Assembly: GCF_003219815.1 (NCBI RefSeq)
Contig: NZ_QJVD01000027.1
Span: 1 to 47,200 of the forward strand
Direction: 5' to 3'
Length of the DNA stretch: 47,200 nucleotides
DNA from: Arthrobacter livingstonensis
Lineage (GTDB): Bacteria > Actinomycetota > Actinomycetes > Actinomycetales > Micrococcaceae
Shown: positions 9,202-17,474 of the stretch, piece after piece
Position numbering within the stretch: the first letter of the stretch is position 1
Layout: each line of letters begins with the position of its first letter
Made by a program: the position numbers and the translations under genes
The notes under the pieces: model-generated
Told to the model about the DNA's origin: nothing
What the model saw: only the letters and a program-made list of their open reading frames with translations
Databases searched by the model: none

Positions 9202-10122
9202 CTACTCCCGGCCCAGGTCGCGGTGCCGGATGCTGGCCGTGACCCGGGGATACTGGCTCAGCCGCTTGGCCAGTTCAATGGCCACGGCCACGGACCGGTG
9301 CTTGCCGCCCGTGCAGCCGATGGCAATGGTGGCATAGTGCTTGTTCTCCCGGCGGTACCCCTCCAGGACCGGTTCAAGGGCGTGGACGTAGCGCTCCACG
9401 AAGTCGGCGGCGCCGTGGTCCTTGAGGACAAAGTCGCTGACGGCAGCGTCCTCCCCCGTCAGCGGGCGCAGCTGCGGGATCCAGTGCGGGTTGGGGATGA
9501 AGCGGACGTCCGCCACGTAGTTGGCGTCCACTGGCAGGCCGTACTTGAAGCCAAAGCTCATCACTGTCAGCGCCAGCACCACGGGGCCGGATTCGGAGAA
9601 CAGTTCGGTGACCGCGGAGCCGAGCTCGTGCACGTTCATGACGGTGGTGTCCAGCACCATTTCCGCCTGCGACTTCATCTCGGCCAGCAGCTGCCTTTCG
9701 GAGCCAATGCCGTCCAGGATGCGCCCGTCCTTTTGCAGCGGGTGCGGGCGGCGGGCCAGCTCAAAGCGGCGCACCAGGGTTTCGTCGCTGGCATCCAGAA
9801 ACATCACGCGGTAAGCCACTCCGGCAGCGGAAAGGGCATTGAGCGACTCCCGGATGTCGGCAAAAAGTGCCTTGCCCCGCACGTCGACAACGACGGCGAG
9901 CTTTGGCAGCGCCGCCGGCATCCGCGAGACCAGCTCGGACAGGGCCGCCAACATTTGGGGCGGCAGATTTTCAATGACGTACCAGCCCAGGTCCTCCAGC
10001 GCGTTGGCCGCCGTGCTGCGACCGGCACCGGACATCCCGGTGACGACCAGCAGTTGCGGCTCGACCGGCTTCACAGGTGTCAGGGGTCCGGCGTCGGATG
10101 CTGCGTCGTTGTGGCCTGTCAT
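9202..10122 (-). CDS. rapZ: RapZ-family nucleotide-binding protein
   Basis: This 306-aa protein of the RapZ/YvcJ family carries a P-loop as VVTGMSGAGRSTAANALEDL; the usual lysine is arginine, as in other actinobacterial members. GWYVIENLPPQ follows, and the C-terminal signature is IGCTGGKHRSVAVA near residue 275. In E. coli RapZ controls amino-sugar synthesis through a small RNA adaptor role; the function in actinobacteria is less clear. ATG 10122 is supported by GGGAG six bases upstream. It ends 4 bp before the yvcK start, so the two are probably co-transcribed. Confidence 0.93.
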   Translation of the reverse strand: MTGHNDAASDAGPLTPVKPVEPQLLVVTGMSGAGRSTAANALEDLGWYVIENLPPQMLAALSELVSRMPAALPKLAVVVDVRGKALFADIRESLNALSAAGVAYRVMFLDASDETLVRRFELARRPHPLQKDGRILDGIGSERQLLAEMKSQAEMVLDTTVMNVHELGSAVTELFSESGPVVLALTVMSFGFKYGLPVDANYVADVRFIPNPHWIPQLRPLTGEDAAVSDFVLKDHGAADFVERYVHALEPVLEGYRRENKHYATIAIGCTGGKHRSVAVAIELAKRLSQYPRVTASIRHRDLGRE

Positions 10123-10236
10123 TGCACTCCCTTGGAAGCTGTGCTGTGGGTCGCCGTCCTGCAATGCAGTGCGGGAAGTTTCGTTACCTGCCAGCCTAGT
10201 TGAGTTTGCGGCCCGTCAGGAATCCGGGCAGCGGCG

Positions 10237-12222
10237 CTATTGAAGAATTTCACCCGTTGCCATGTTGACGGCCGGAGCGGCGTCCGCCTGGCCGCCGGCG
10301 GCGAGCGTGTCGTAAACGGCCTGGGCCAGGACGGGCCCGATCCCCTTGGCCTGTACCAGTTCCTCCACCGTGGCCGCCCGCACCTTCTTCAGCGAACCAA
10401 AGTGGCCCAGCAGCGCCTTTTGTTTGGCCGCGCCCATGCCCGGCACGGTGTCCAGGGCCGAGGCGGTCATGGCCTTGCCGCGCTTGGCCCGGTGAAAGGT
10501 GATGGCGAAGCGGTGGGCCTCGTCGCGGATGCGCTGCAACAGGTACAGGCCTTCCGAGGACCGCGGCAGGATCACGGGGAAGTCACTGTCCGGCAGCCAC
10601 ACTTCCTCCAGCCGCTTGGCCAGCCCGACCACCGCGACGTCGGTGATGCCGAGCCCGGCGAGGGCCCGGGCCGCGGCGTTGACTTGGGGCACGCCTCCGT
10701 CGACCACCACCAGGTTGGGCGGGTACGCAAACCTGCTCCTGGCCGGCTCGGCAGTTTCGGCAGTGGTGGCCGTGAGCGCGGAAATGTCGCCGGAGGCCTG
10801 CACCGACTGCGCCCGCTCCGCCTTTTCGGCCAGGTAGTTGCGGAAGCGTCGGGTGATGACGTCATGCATGGAGGCGGTGTCGTCGATGGCCGCCTCACCG
10901 GTGATGGCGAACTTGCGGTACTCGCCCTTCTTGGCGATACCGTCCTCGACCACCACCATGGAGGCCACGACGTTGGTGCCCTGCACGTGGGAGATGTCAA
11001 AGCATTCGATCCGCAGCAGCGGCATGGGCAGTTCCAGCGCCTCCTGGAGCTCCGCCAGGGCCAGGGACCGGGTGGTGAGGTCGCCTGCGCGGCGGGACTT
11101 GTGCAGGACCATGGCCTGCCGGGCGTTTTGCCGGACAGTGTCCATGAGCGCGGCCTTGTCCCCGCGCTGGGGCACCCTGATGTCGACCCGGCCGCCGCGG
11201 ATCCCGCCCAGCCACTCGGAGAGGTCGTGGTGGTTGGCGGGCAGTTCCGGCACCAGGATCTGGCGCGGGATGGAGTCCTGCTGCTGGTCCTCGGCGCCGT
11301 ACACCTGCTGCATGAGGTGCTCCCAAAGATCAGCGTCGGTGGCATCCTCCACCTTCTCCACCACCCAGCCGCGCTGTCCGCGGATCCGCCCGCCACGCAC
11401 GTGAAATACCTGGACCGCCGCTTCGAGCTCGTCCTGTTCGACGGCGAAGATGTCCGCGTTGGTGTCTTCGGCCAGCACCACGGCGTTGCGTTCAAACACC
11501 TTTTTCAGGGCAATGACGTCGTCGCGCAGCCGCGCGGCCTGCTCGTAGTCGAGTTCCACCACGGCGGCGGACATCTGCCTTTCCAGCTTGGAGATGAAGC
11601 GCTTGGCCTCGCCGCCCATGAAGTCACAGAAGTCCTGCGCGAGTGCCTTGTGGTCCTCCTCGCTGATGCGTCCCACGCACGGGGCGGCGCATTTGTCGAT
11701 GTAGCCCAGCAGGCAGGGCCGTCCGCTGCGTTCGGCACGGCGCAGCACGCCGGTGCTGCAGCTGCGGACGGGGAAGACGCGCAGCAGGGTGTCCATGGTT
11801 TCGCGGATGGCGCCGGCGGTGTAGGGGCCAAAGTATTTGGTTCCTTTGCGCCGCTCGCCGCGCATGACCTGCACGCGCGGGTACTTCTCCCCCATGGACA
11901 CGGCCAGGTAGGGGTACGTTTTGTCGTCGCGGAAGGCCAGGTTGTACCGCGGCGCGAATTCCTTGATCCAGGTGTATTCAAGTTGCAGGGCTTCCAGTTC
12001 ACTGCCCACGGTGGTCCATTGGACGCTCGCCGCGTGGTGGACCATGGCGTGGGTTTTGGGCAGCAGCCCGGCAGGGTTGGCAAAATACGAGTTCAGGCGC
12101 GAGCGGAGATTCTTCGCCTTGCCCACGTAGATGATGCGCCCGTGTTCGTCCCGGAATCTGTAAACCCCCGGGTCGGTGGGAATCTCGCCGGGCTTGGGCC
12201 TATACGATGCTGGGTCTGACAC
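10237..12222 (-). CDS. uvrC: Excinuclease ABC subunit C
   Basis: UvrC (661 aa) makes both incisions in nucleotide excision repair. The GIY-YIG nuclease is at residues 16-95 (GVYRFRDEHGRIIYVGKAKNLRSRL). A UVR motif lies near 200-240 (EYEQ-like DYEQAARLRDDVIALKKVFE), and the RNase H-like nuclease region follows (FDISHVQGTNVVASMVVVEDG). The C-terminal helix-hairpin-helix has VPGMGAAKQKALLGHFGS. Cysteines 155, 170, 178 and 182 match the iron-sulfur ligands reported for E. coli UvrC. GTG 12222 has no Shine-Dalgarno sequence, but TAGACT lies 6 bp upstream, so translation is probably leaderless. Confidence 0.96.
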   Translation of the reverse strand: MSDPASYRPKPGEIPTDPGVYRFRDEHGRIIYVGKAKNLRSRLNSYFANPAGLLPKTHAMVHHAASVQWTTVGSELEALQLEYTWIKEFAPRYNLAFRDDKTYPYLAVSMGEKYPRVQVMRGERRKGTKYFGPYTAGAIRETMDTLLRVFPVRSCSTGVLRRAERSGRPCLLGYIDKCAAPCVGRISEEDHKALAQDFCDFMGGEAKRFISKLERQMSAAVVELDYEQAARLRDDVIALKKVFERNAVVLAEDTNADIFAVEQDELEAAVQVFHVRGGRIRGQRGWVVEKVEDATDADLWEHLMQQVYGAEDQQQDSIPRQILVPELPANHHDLSEWLGGIRGGRVDIRVPQRGDKAALMDTVRQNARQAMVLHKSRRAGDLTTRSLALAELQEALELPMPLLRIECFDISHVQGTNVVASMVVVEDGIAKKGEYRKFAITGEAAIDDTASMHDVITRRFRNYLAEKAERAQSVQASGDISALTATTAETAEPARSRFAYPPNLVVVDGGVPQVNAAARALAGLGITDVAVVGLAKRLEEVWLPDSDFPVILPRSSEGLYLLQRIRDEAHRFAITFHRAKRGKAMTASALDTVPGMGAAKQKALLGHFGSLKKVRAATVEELVQAKGIGPVLAQAVYDTLAAGGQADAAPAVNMATGEILQ

Positions 12223-12228
12223 ACAACC

Positions 12229-12234
12229 AGTCTA
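12229..12234 (-). promoter_or_regulatory. -10 element of uvrC, leaderless start
   Basis: TAGACT on the minus strand ends six bases before GTG 12222. This places the transcription start at or beside the start codon, so the mRNA would be leaderless. No good -35 is visible. Confidence 0.6.
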
Positions 12235-12252
12235 ATCCGGGCCCGCAGCCAA

Positions 12253-12420
12253 TGGGCCCACTGCCGCGAGGGACCCGCTGCGGGCTTGCGAGCAGTGGGA
12301 GCGGTTAGGGAGTGTGAGCAATGGGAGCGGTTAGGGAGTGTGAGCAATGGGAGCGGTTGGGTGGGCCCACGACCGCGAGGGACCTGCTGCGAGCCTGCGA
12401 GCGGTGGGAGCGGTTGGGGA
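12253..12420 (-). repeat. Stop-anchored hairpin repeats, copies C1 and C2 with 26-bp tandem units
   Basis: Two family members (about 12253-12309 and 12362-12420) flank an array of 26-bp direct repeats (GAGCGGTTAGGGAGTGTGAG plus CAATGG; 12299-12357). The array looks like iterated copies of the element's own end. C2 ends in GGTTGGGGA directly against the plsC stop, so plsC mRNA reads TAA-TCCCCA. On the plus strand both hairpins (CCCGCTGC/GCAGTGGG and CCTGCTGC/GCGGTGGG) pair fully if G-U pairs are allowed. The repeats fill almost the whole uvrC-plsC gap. Confidence 0.9.
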
Positions 12421-13089
12421 TTACTCCACGCTGGGGCTTTGGTTGTACTTGGCGCAGCGGTCCTGGCCGGTCAGCTCGGCAACGGCGTCCATGATGGCAT
12501 CGGTGACGGTGCGGCGGGCCGGCAGCGAATGGTCCGGACCCGTTTTCTCAAAGGACAGCGGCGCACCGAACTTCAGCGTGAACCTCGCCGGCTTGAACGT
12601 CTTTTTGCCTGCGGGCTGCAGCTTTTCCGTGCCGATGATGCCCACGGGCACCACCGGCGCGCCCGTGGTCAGCGCCAGCCAGCCCACGCCCGTGCGCCCG
12701 CGGTACAGCTTGCCGTCGCGGGAGCGGGTGCCCTCCGGGTAGATTCCGACCGCTTCGCCGCGGCCCAGGATCTCCAGCAGGGTCTTGAGCGCGTGCACGC
12801 TGGCCGCCTGCTCGCCGCGCTCCACGGGAATGGAGTGCACGGACTCGAAAAACTGTTTCATGAGCCTGCCCCTGACCCCCTTGCCGGTGAAGTACTCGGC
12901 CTTCGCAAAGAAGGAAACCGGCCGGGGCGTGAGTGCCTGGACAATGACCGAGTCAAGGAAGGACAGGTGGTTGGGCGCCACGATAAAAGGACCCTCCACG
13001 GGGACGTTTTCCAGGCCTTCCACGGCGGGACGGCAGAGGCCCGTGATGGTGCCGCGGGTGAGCACCCGGGTGAGGTCATACAGGGCCAT
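12421..13089 (-). CDS. Lysophospholipid acyltransferase family protein (PlsC-like)
   Basis: This 222-aa protein has the PlsC/LPLAT acyltransferase motifs: APNHLSFLDSVI (N-H-x4-D) near residue 38, FFESVHSIPVERGEQ near 80, GIYPEGTRSRDG near 114 and APVVPVGIIGTEKL near 145. It probably acylates 1-acylglycerol-3-phosphate to phosphatidic acid at the membrane, though acyl-chain and head-group specificity cannot be read. The start is ATG 13089, inside the end of the HAD gene (14-bp overlap), so the two are translationally coupled. The stop is followed immediately by repeat C2. Confidence 0.88.
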   Translation of the reverse strand: MALYDLTRVLTRGTITGLCRPAVEGLENVPVEGPFIVAPNHLSFLDSVIVQALTPRPVSFFAKAEYFTGKGVRGRLMKQFFESVHSIPVERGEQAASVHALKTLLEILGRGEAVGIYPEGTRSRDGKLYRGRTGVGWLALTTGAPVVPVGIIGTEKLQPAGKKTFKPARFTLKFGAPLSFEKTGPDHSLPARRTVTDAIMDAVAELTGQDRCAKYNQSPSVE

Positions 13090-13828
13090 GGGCGGCTTCC
13101 GTCGCGGCGGACATGCCGGTGCCCAGTTCCCTTGCCACTGCCTGCAGGAGTTCCTCCGCCGTCTGCACGACGCCGGCAACTCCTGCCGCTTCCAGCTCGC
13201 CCTCGGGGGCGAAACCCCACGCAACCCCGATGCAGTCCAGCCCGTTGGCCCGTGCCCCGTTGACGTCCTGGTGTCGGTCGCCCACCATGATGGACCTCCC
13301 CTGCCCGCCGAGCCATTCCAGGGCTGAGCCGATGATCTCCGCCTTGCCGGCGCGGTATCCGGGTTCGCCCGGCATGAGCGATTCGTCCGTGTGCGAGCCG
13401 CGGATGACGTCAAAGGAATCGGCCAGGCCGTGGTGGGCCAGCAGGGTGCGCGCCAGCGCCTCGGGCTTTTGGGTGGCCACGGCAAGCCGCACGCCGCCGG
13501 CGCGGAGCTGGCCCAGCAATTCCGGGATCCCCGGGTAGACCCTGGACATGGCCATGCCACGCAGCGAGTACCAGCTGCGGTACGCGGCGATCACGTCCGG
13601 TACCAGCGGCTCCGGCACGCCCACTATGCCGACCAGGCCGTCCGCAAGCTTGGGGCCAACCATCCGGTTGAGCACCTCGGGGCCGGGGACCGGCAAATCC
13701 ATAACGCGCAAGGCATGTGCAATGCCGCCGGTGATGCCGCCTGCCGGGTCGACGAGCGTGCCGTCCAGGTCGAAGAGGACTGCGGGAACGGGGCCGTCAT
13801 CCACAACGGCGGGCTCGTCAATAATCAC
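13076..13828 (-). CDS. HAD-family hydrolase, phosphoglycolate phosphatase-like
   Basis: The 250-aa protein is a subfamily IA haloacid dehalogenase-like phosphatase. Motif I is LFDLDGTLVDPAGG near residue 18, motif II VATQKPEALAR near 120, and motif IV IMVGDRHQDVNGARANG near 183. GVAWGF follows, typical of PGP/Gph-like enzymes. The true substrate is unknown; phosphoglycolate or another small phosphoester is possible. The start is GTG 13828 and the ribosome binding site is weak. It overlaps the acyltransferase gene by 14 bp, so it could dephosphorylate a lipid-related intermediate, but that is a guess from context. Confidence 0.85.
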   Translation of the reverse strand: MIIDEPAVVDDGPVPAVLFDLDGTLVDPAGGITGGIAHALRVMDLPVPGPEVLNRMVGPKLADGLVGIVGVPEPLVPDVIAAYRSWYSLRGMAMSRVYPGIPELLGQLRAGGVRLAVATQKPEALARTLLAHHGLADSFDVIRGSHTDESLMPGEPGYRAGKAEIIGSALEWLGGQGRSIMVGDRHQDVNGARANGLDCIGVAWGFAPEGELEAAGVAGVVQTAEELLQAVARELGTGMSAATEAAHGPV

Positions 13829-13888
13829 GTCCCTAGTTTCTCACGGCCCGCCGCGCCCACCGCACATCCATGCCGTGCCCGGCATATC

Positions 13889-13975
13889 TCCCCGCCACCC
13901 GTTGGGGTTTCAGCTCGCAGCGGCTCCCCCGCGGTCATGCACCCCCGCAGCGGCTCCCTCATGCTTATGGGCCCA
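13889..13975 (+). repeat. Degenerate hairpin repeat, copy G
   Basis: The stretch runs from TCCCCGCC to TATGGGCCCAG and contains AGCTCGCAGCGGCTCCC, close to the family core. The 13-bp unit CGCAGCGGCTCCC occurs twice, at 13916 and 13946. It lies between the HAD gene and uvrA and follows no stop codon. I regard it as a decayed relative. Confidence 0.45.
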
Positions 13976-13981
13976 GCCAAC

Positions 13982-16876
13982 TCAGCGGGGGCCCTGCAGC
14001 GCCTCGCGCAGGAAGGTGCCGGTGTAGCTGTCCGTGCTTTTTGCCACCTTTTCAGGGGTGCCGGTTGCCACCAGCTGTCCGCCCCCGGTGCCCCCGTCGG
14101 GGCCGAGGTCCACGACCCAGTCGGCACTCTTGATCACGTCAAGGTTGTGTTCGATCACGATGACGGTGTTGCCCTTGTCCACCAGGCCCTGCAGGACCAG
14201 CAGCAGCTTGCGGATGTCCTCGAAGTGGAGCCCGGTGGTGGGCTCGTCCAGTACGTAGACGCTGCGGCCGTTGGAACGCTTTTGGAGTTCTGCCGCCAGC
14301 TTCACGCGCTGGGCTTCGCCGCCGGAGAGGGTGGTGGAGGCCTGTCCCAGCCGGACATAGCCGAGTCCGACGTCGACCAGCGTGCGCAGGTGCCGGGCAA
14401 TCGGGGTGAACGCGGCGAAGAACTCCGCGCCCTCCTCGATCGGCATGTTCAGCACGTCCGCAATTGACTTGCCCTTGTAATGGACTTCCAGGGTTTCCCG
14501 GTTATAGCGCGCGCCGTGGCAGACCTCGCAGGGGACGTACACGTCCGGCAGGAAGTTCATTTCAATCTTCAGCGTGCCGTCGCCCGTGCAGGCCTCGCAG
14601 CGCCCGCCCTTGACGTTGAAGGAGAACCGGCCCGGCTGGTAGCCGCGGACCTTGGATTCGTTGGTCTCGGCAAACAGCTTGCGGATGTTGTCAAAGACAC
14701 CCGTGTACGTGGCCGGATTGGAACGGGGCGTGCGCCCGATGGGACTCTGGTCGACGTGGACCACCTTGTCCAGGTGTTCCAGGCCGTCCACCCGCAGGTG
14801 CCGGCCCGCCACCTGCTTGGCGCCGTTGAGCTTGTTCGCCAGCACCTTGTACAGGATCTCGTTGACCAGGGTCGACTTGCCGGAGCCGCTGACGCCGGTG
14901 ACCGCCGTCATGACGCCCAGCGGGAACGCGACGTCCAGGTTCAGCAAGTTGTTTTCCTTGGCCCCAATGACCTTGAGTTCGCGCTTTTTGTCATATTTGC
15001 GGCGCTTGGCCGGCACGGCGATGCTCTTGCGGCCCGAGAGGTAGTCGCCCGTGAGCGATTCGGTGTTCTTAAGCAGGTCCGCCACGGAGCCGGAGTGGAC
15101 CACGCGGCCGCCGTGCTCGCCGGCGCCCGGGCCGATGTCCACAATCCAGTCGGCCTCGTTGATGGTGTCTTCATCGTGTTCGACGACGATCAGCGTGTTT
15201 CCGAGGTCACGCAGCCTGGTCAGGGTCTCAATGAGGCGGCGGTTGTCGCGCTGGTGCAGGCCGATGGACGGTTCGTCGAGGACGTACAGCACGCCCACCA
15301 GGCCCGAACCGATCTGGGTGGCCAGGCGGATGCGCTGGGCCTCGCCGCCGGACAGGGTTCCGGACGCGCGTTCCAGGTTCAGGTACTCCAGGCCGACGTC
15401 CAGCAGGAACTTCAGGCGGCCCTGGATTTCCTTGAGTACCTGGCTGGCAATCTGTTCCTCCCGGCCCGTCAGGACCAGGTTGGAGAGGAAGGCAAAGCAG
15501 TCGCGCATGGACATGGCGCAAACTTCGGCAATGGACTTGTCGTTGATCAGCACGGACAGGGACGCCGGGTTCAGCCGGGCGCCGCCACAGGCGGGGCACG
15601 GGATTTGGCGCATGTACTCTTCGTAGCGGTCGCGGGCGGAGTCTGATTCGGTCTCGACATGCTTGCGCTGGATGTACTGCACGGCGCCCTCAAAGCCCGT
15701 GCTGTACTTGCGTTCCCGGCCAAAGCGGTTCTTGTACTGCACCACCACCTTGTGGTCCTTACCGTACAGGATGGCTTGGCGGGAATCAGTGCCCAGCTTG
15801 TTCCAGGAGTCGTCCAGTGAGAAGCCGAGGTCGGCCGCCAGGCCCTCCAGCAGCCGGTTCCAGTATTCGGTGGTTGCCGTGCCCAGCGACCAGGGGGCGA
15901 TGGCGCCCTCGCGCAGGGACAGGAACGGGTTCGGGACCACCAGTTCCTCGTCCACTTCCAGCTTGGTGCCGATGCCGCTGCACGCTGTGCAGGCGCCGAA
16001 GGGGTTGTTGAAGGAGAAGGAGCGCGGCTCGATCTCGTCAATGGCCAACGGGTGCTCGTTGGGGCAGGCCAGGTTCTCGGAGAAGGAACGCACACGTCCG
16101 GCGTCGGACTCCGCCAGGTCCACCAGCTCGGCCAGGATGCGGCCCTCGGCGAGTCCCAGCGCGGTCTCCACGGAATCGGTGAGGCGCTGCTGCATGCCGT
16201 CCTTGACCACCAAGCGGTCCACCACCACCTCAATGGTGTGCTTGAACGTCTTCTTCAGCTTGGGCGGCTCGGACAGCTGGACCGCCTCGCCGTCCACCTT
16301 GGCACGGGAGTAGCCCTTGGCCGTGAGTTCGCGGAACAAGTCAACAAATTCGCCCTTGCGGTCCCGCACCACGGGGGCCAGCACCTGGAAGCGGGTGCCT
16401 TCGGGCATTTCAAGGAGCTGGTCCACGATCTGCTGCGGCGTTTGCTTGGCGATGGGCTCCCCGCACACCGGGCAGTGCGGAGTGCCCACACGCGCCCACA
16501 GCAGGCGCATGTAGTCATAAATTTCGGTGATGGTGCCCACCGTGGAACGCGGGTTTTTCGACGTCGACTTCTGGTCGATCGACACCGCCGGTGAGAGGCC
16601 CTCGATGAAGTCGACATCCGGCTTGTCCACCTGCCCCAGAAACTGGCGGGCATAGGCGGAGAGGGATTCCACGTAGCGGCGCTGGCCCTCGGCAAAGATG
16701 GTGTCAAACGCCAGGGACGACTTACCCGAGCCGGACAGCCCAGTGAAGACGATCATGGAGTCGCGCGGCAGGTCCAGGTCCACGTTGCGCAGGTTGTGCT
16801 CGCGCGCGCCCTTAACGACCAGTCGGGAGAGGTCGGGGCGCTTGATTTCCGGGTTCCCGGTGGCAGGCTGGGGCAT
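13982..16876 (-). CDS. uvrA: Excinuclease ABC subunit A
   Basis: UvrA (964 aa) is the damage-recognition ATPase of nucleotide excision repair. It has two ABC modules: Walker [17 protein letters not shown] near residue 46 and [16 protein letters not shown] near 660. Signatures are [17 protein letters not shown] and [16 protein letters not shown] zinc module is CEACTGDG with CEVCHG. In the first zinc module one cysteine pair reads CPNEH, then CTAC, so His probably replaces a Cys, as in other actinobacteria. ATG 16876 has AAGGA upstream. A LexA-type box and a TATACT -10 lie about 130-150 bp upstream, indicating SOS control. Confidence 0.97.
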   Translation of the reverse strand: MPQPATGNPEIKRPDLSRLVVKGAREHNLRNVDLDLPRDSMIVFTGLSGSGKSSLAFDTIFAEGQRRYVESLSAYARQFLGQVDKPDVDFIEGLSPAVSIDQKSTSKNPRSTVGTITEIYDYMRLLWARVGTPHCPVCGEPIAKQTPQQIVDQLLEMPEGTRFQVLAPVVRDRKGEFVDLFRELTAKGYSRAKVDGEAVQLSEPPKLKKTFKHTIEVVVDRLVVKDGMQQRLTDSVETALGLAEGRILAELVDLAESDAGRVRSFSENLACPNEHPLAIDEIEPRSFSFNNPFGACTACSGIGTKLEVDEELVVPNPFLSLREGAIAPWSLGTATTEYWNRLLEGLAADLGFSLDDSWNKLGTDSRQAILYGKDHKVVVQYKNRFGRERKYSTGFEGAVQYIQRKHVETESDSARDRYEEYMRQIPCPACGGARLNPASLSVLINDKSIAEVCAMSMRDCFAFLSNLVLTGREEQIASQVLKEIQGRLKFLLDVGLEYLNLERASGTLSGGEAQRIRLATQIGSGLVGVLYVLDEPSIGLHQRDNRRLIETLTRLRDLGNTLIVVEHDEDTINEADWIVDIGPGAGEHGGRVVHSGSVADLLKNTESLTGDYLSGRKSIAVPAKRRKYDKKRELKVIGAKENNLLNLDVAFPLGVMTAVTGVSGSGKSTLVNEILYKVLANKLNGAKQVAGRHLRVDGLEHLDKVVHVDQSPIGRTPRSNPATYTGVFDNIRKLFAETNESKVRGYQPGRFSFNVKGGRCEACTGDGTLKIEMNFLPDVYVPCEVCHGARYNRETLEVHYKGKSIADVLNMPIEEGAEFFAAFTPIARHLRTLVDVGLGYVRLGQASTTLSGGEAQRVKLAAELQKRSNGRSVYVLDEPTTGLHFEDIRKLLLVLQGLVDKGNTVIVIEHNLDVIKSADWVVDLGPDGGTGGGQLVATGTPEKVAKSTDSYTGTFLREALQGPR

Positions 16877-17005
16877 TGTTTCCTTCACTATTCGGTCCGG
16901 GGCTTTCCGTCCGGCAGTTATTCCGGCCGGCACTTGTAAACGGCATTTTAAAGCAGGGCATTTAAAGCGGGGCGCGGACTCGGCGCTGCGGTGGCGCCAC
17001 CCAAC

Positions 17006-17028
17006 AGTATAGTCGAATCTTCGTTCGA
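17006..17028 (-). promoter_or_regulatory. LexA (SOS) box and -10 element of uvrA
   Basis: TCGAATCTTCGTTCGA (17013-17028) matches the actinobacterial LexA consensus TCGAAC-N4-GTTCGA with one mismatch. It adjoins a minus-strand -10 TATACT (17011 down to 17006), so bound LexA would block RNA polymerase at uvrA. Two further TCGAAC half-sites follow at about 17040-17057. A leader of roughly 120 nt would precede uvrA. Confidence 0.72.
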
Positions 17029-17081
17029 ACAGTACCTCTCGAACAGCGTTTTCGAACACGGATGCAACCGGTCGACACCCG

Positions 17082-17474
17082 CTAGCGGGCTGCGCCGCGC
17101 TCCAGGGCCGCAGTGACGATCGAGAGCGCCTTGGGACCGGGGACACCGAGGTCCCGCACGACGGCGGCAAAGGACTCCGCGGCCGCCGCCACCTGTGCGC
17201 CCATCACGTCGCCTCCGGACGCAACGGCCGTGCCGCTGCGCCCCGCCGTGACGACGATCCCGGCCTGTTCCAGCTCGCGGTAGGCCCGCGCCACGGTGTT
17301 GGCGGCCAATCCAAGGTCCAGGGCCAGGGAGCGCACGGACGGCAGCCTCGCACCGACGGCCAGGGCACCGGACGCGGCCAGGTCCAGGATCCGCAGCCTG
17401 ATTTGCTCGTACGGCGGCACGGACGATTCCGTGTCAGGCCTCCACTTGCGCACAATCACATCCATGGCGTTCAC
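17082..17474 (-). CDS. GntR-family transcriptional regulator (YtrA-like)
   Basis: This 130-aa protein has an N-terminal winged helix-turn-helix: [20 protein letters not shown], then [32 protein letters not shown] around residues 20-75. A short C-terminal tail lacks a large effector domain, which places it with the short YtrA-like group. Such regulators usually control an adjacent ABC transporter operon. Its GTG start overlaps the preceding transporter stop as GTGA (17471-17474), so it is the third gene of the exporter operon and probably an autorepressor. A candidate operator lies at 21173-21198. Ligand unknown. Confidence 0.9.
   Translation of the reverse strand: MNAMDVIVRKWRPDTESSVPPYEQIRLRILDLAASGALAVGARLPSVRSLALDLGLAANTVARAYRELEQAGIVVTAGRSGTAVASGGDVMGAQVAAAAESFAAVVRDLGVPGPKALSIVTAALERGAAR

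Noticed and set aside
9202-10122. Arginine in the RapZ P-loop as a loss-of-function change
   Set aside because: As far as I know GAGR at this position is usual in actinobacterial RapZ proteins, so it is a lineage feature rather than damage.
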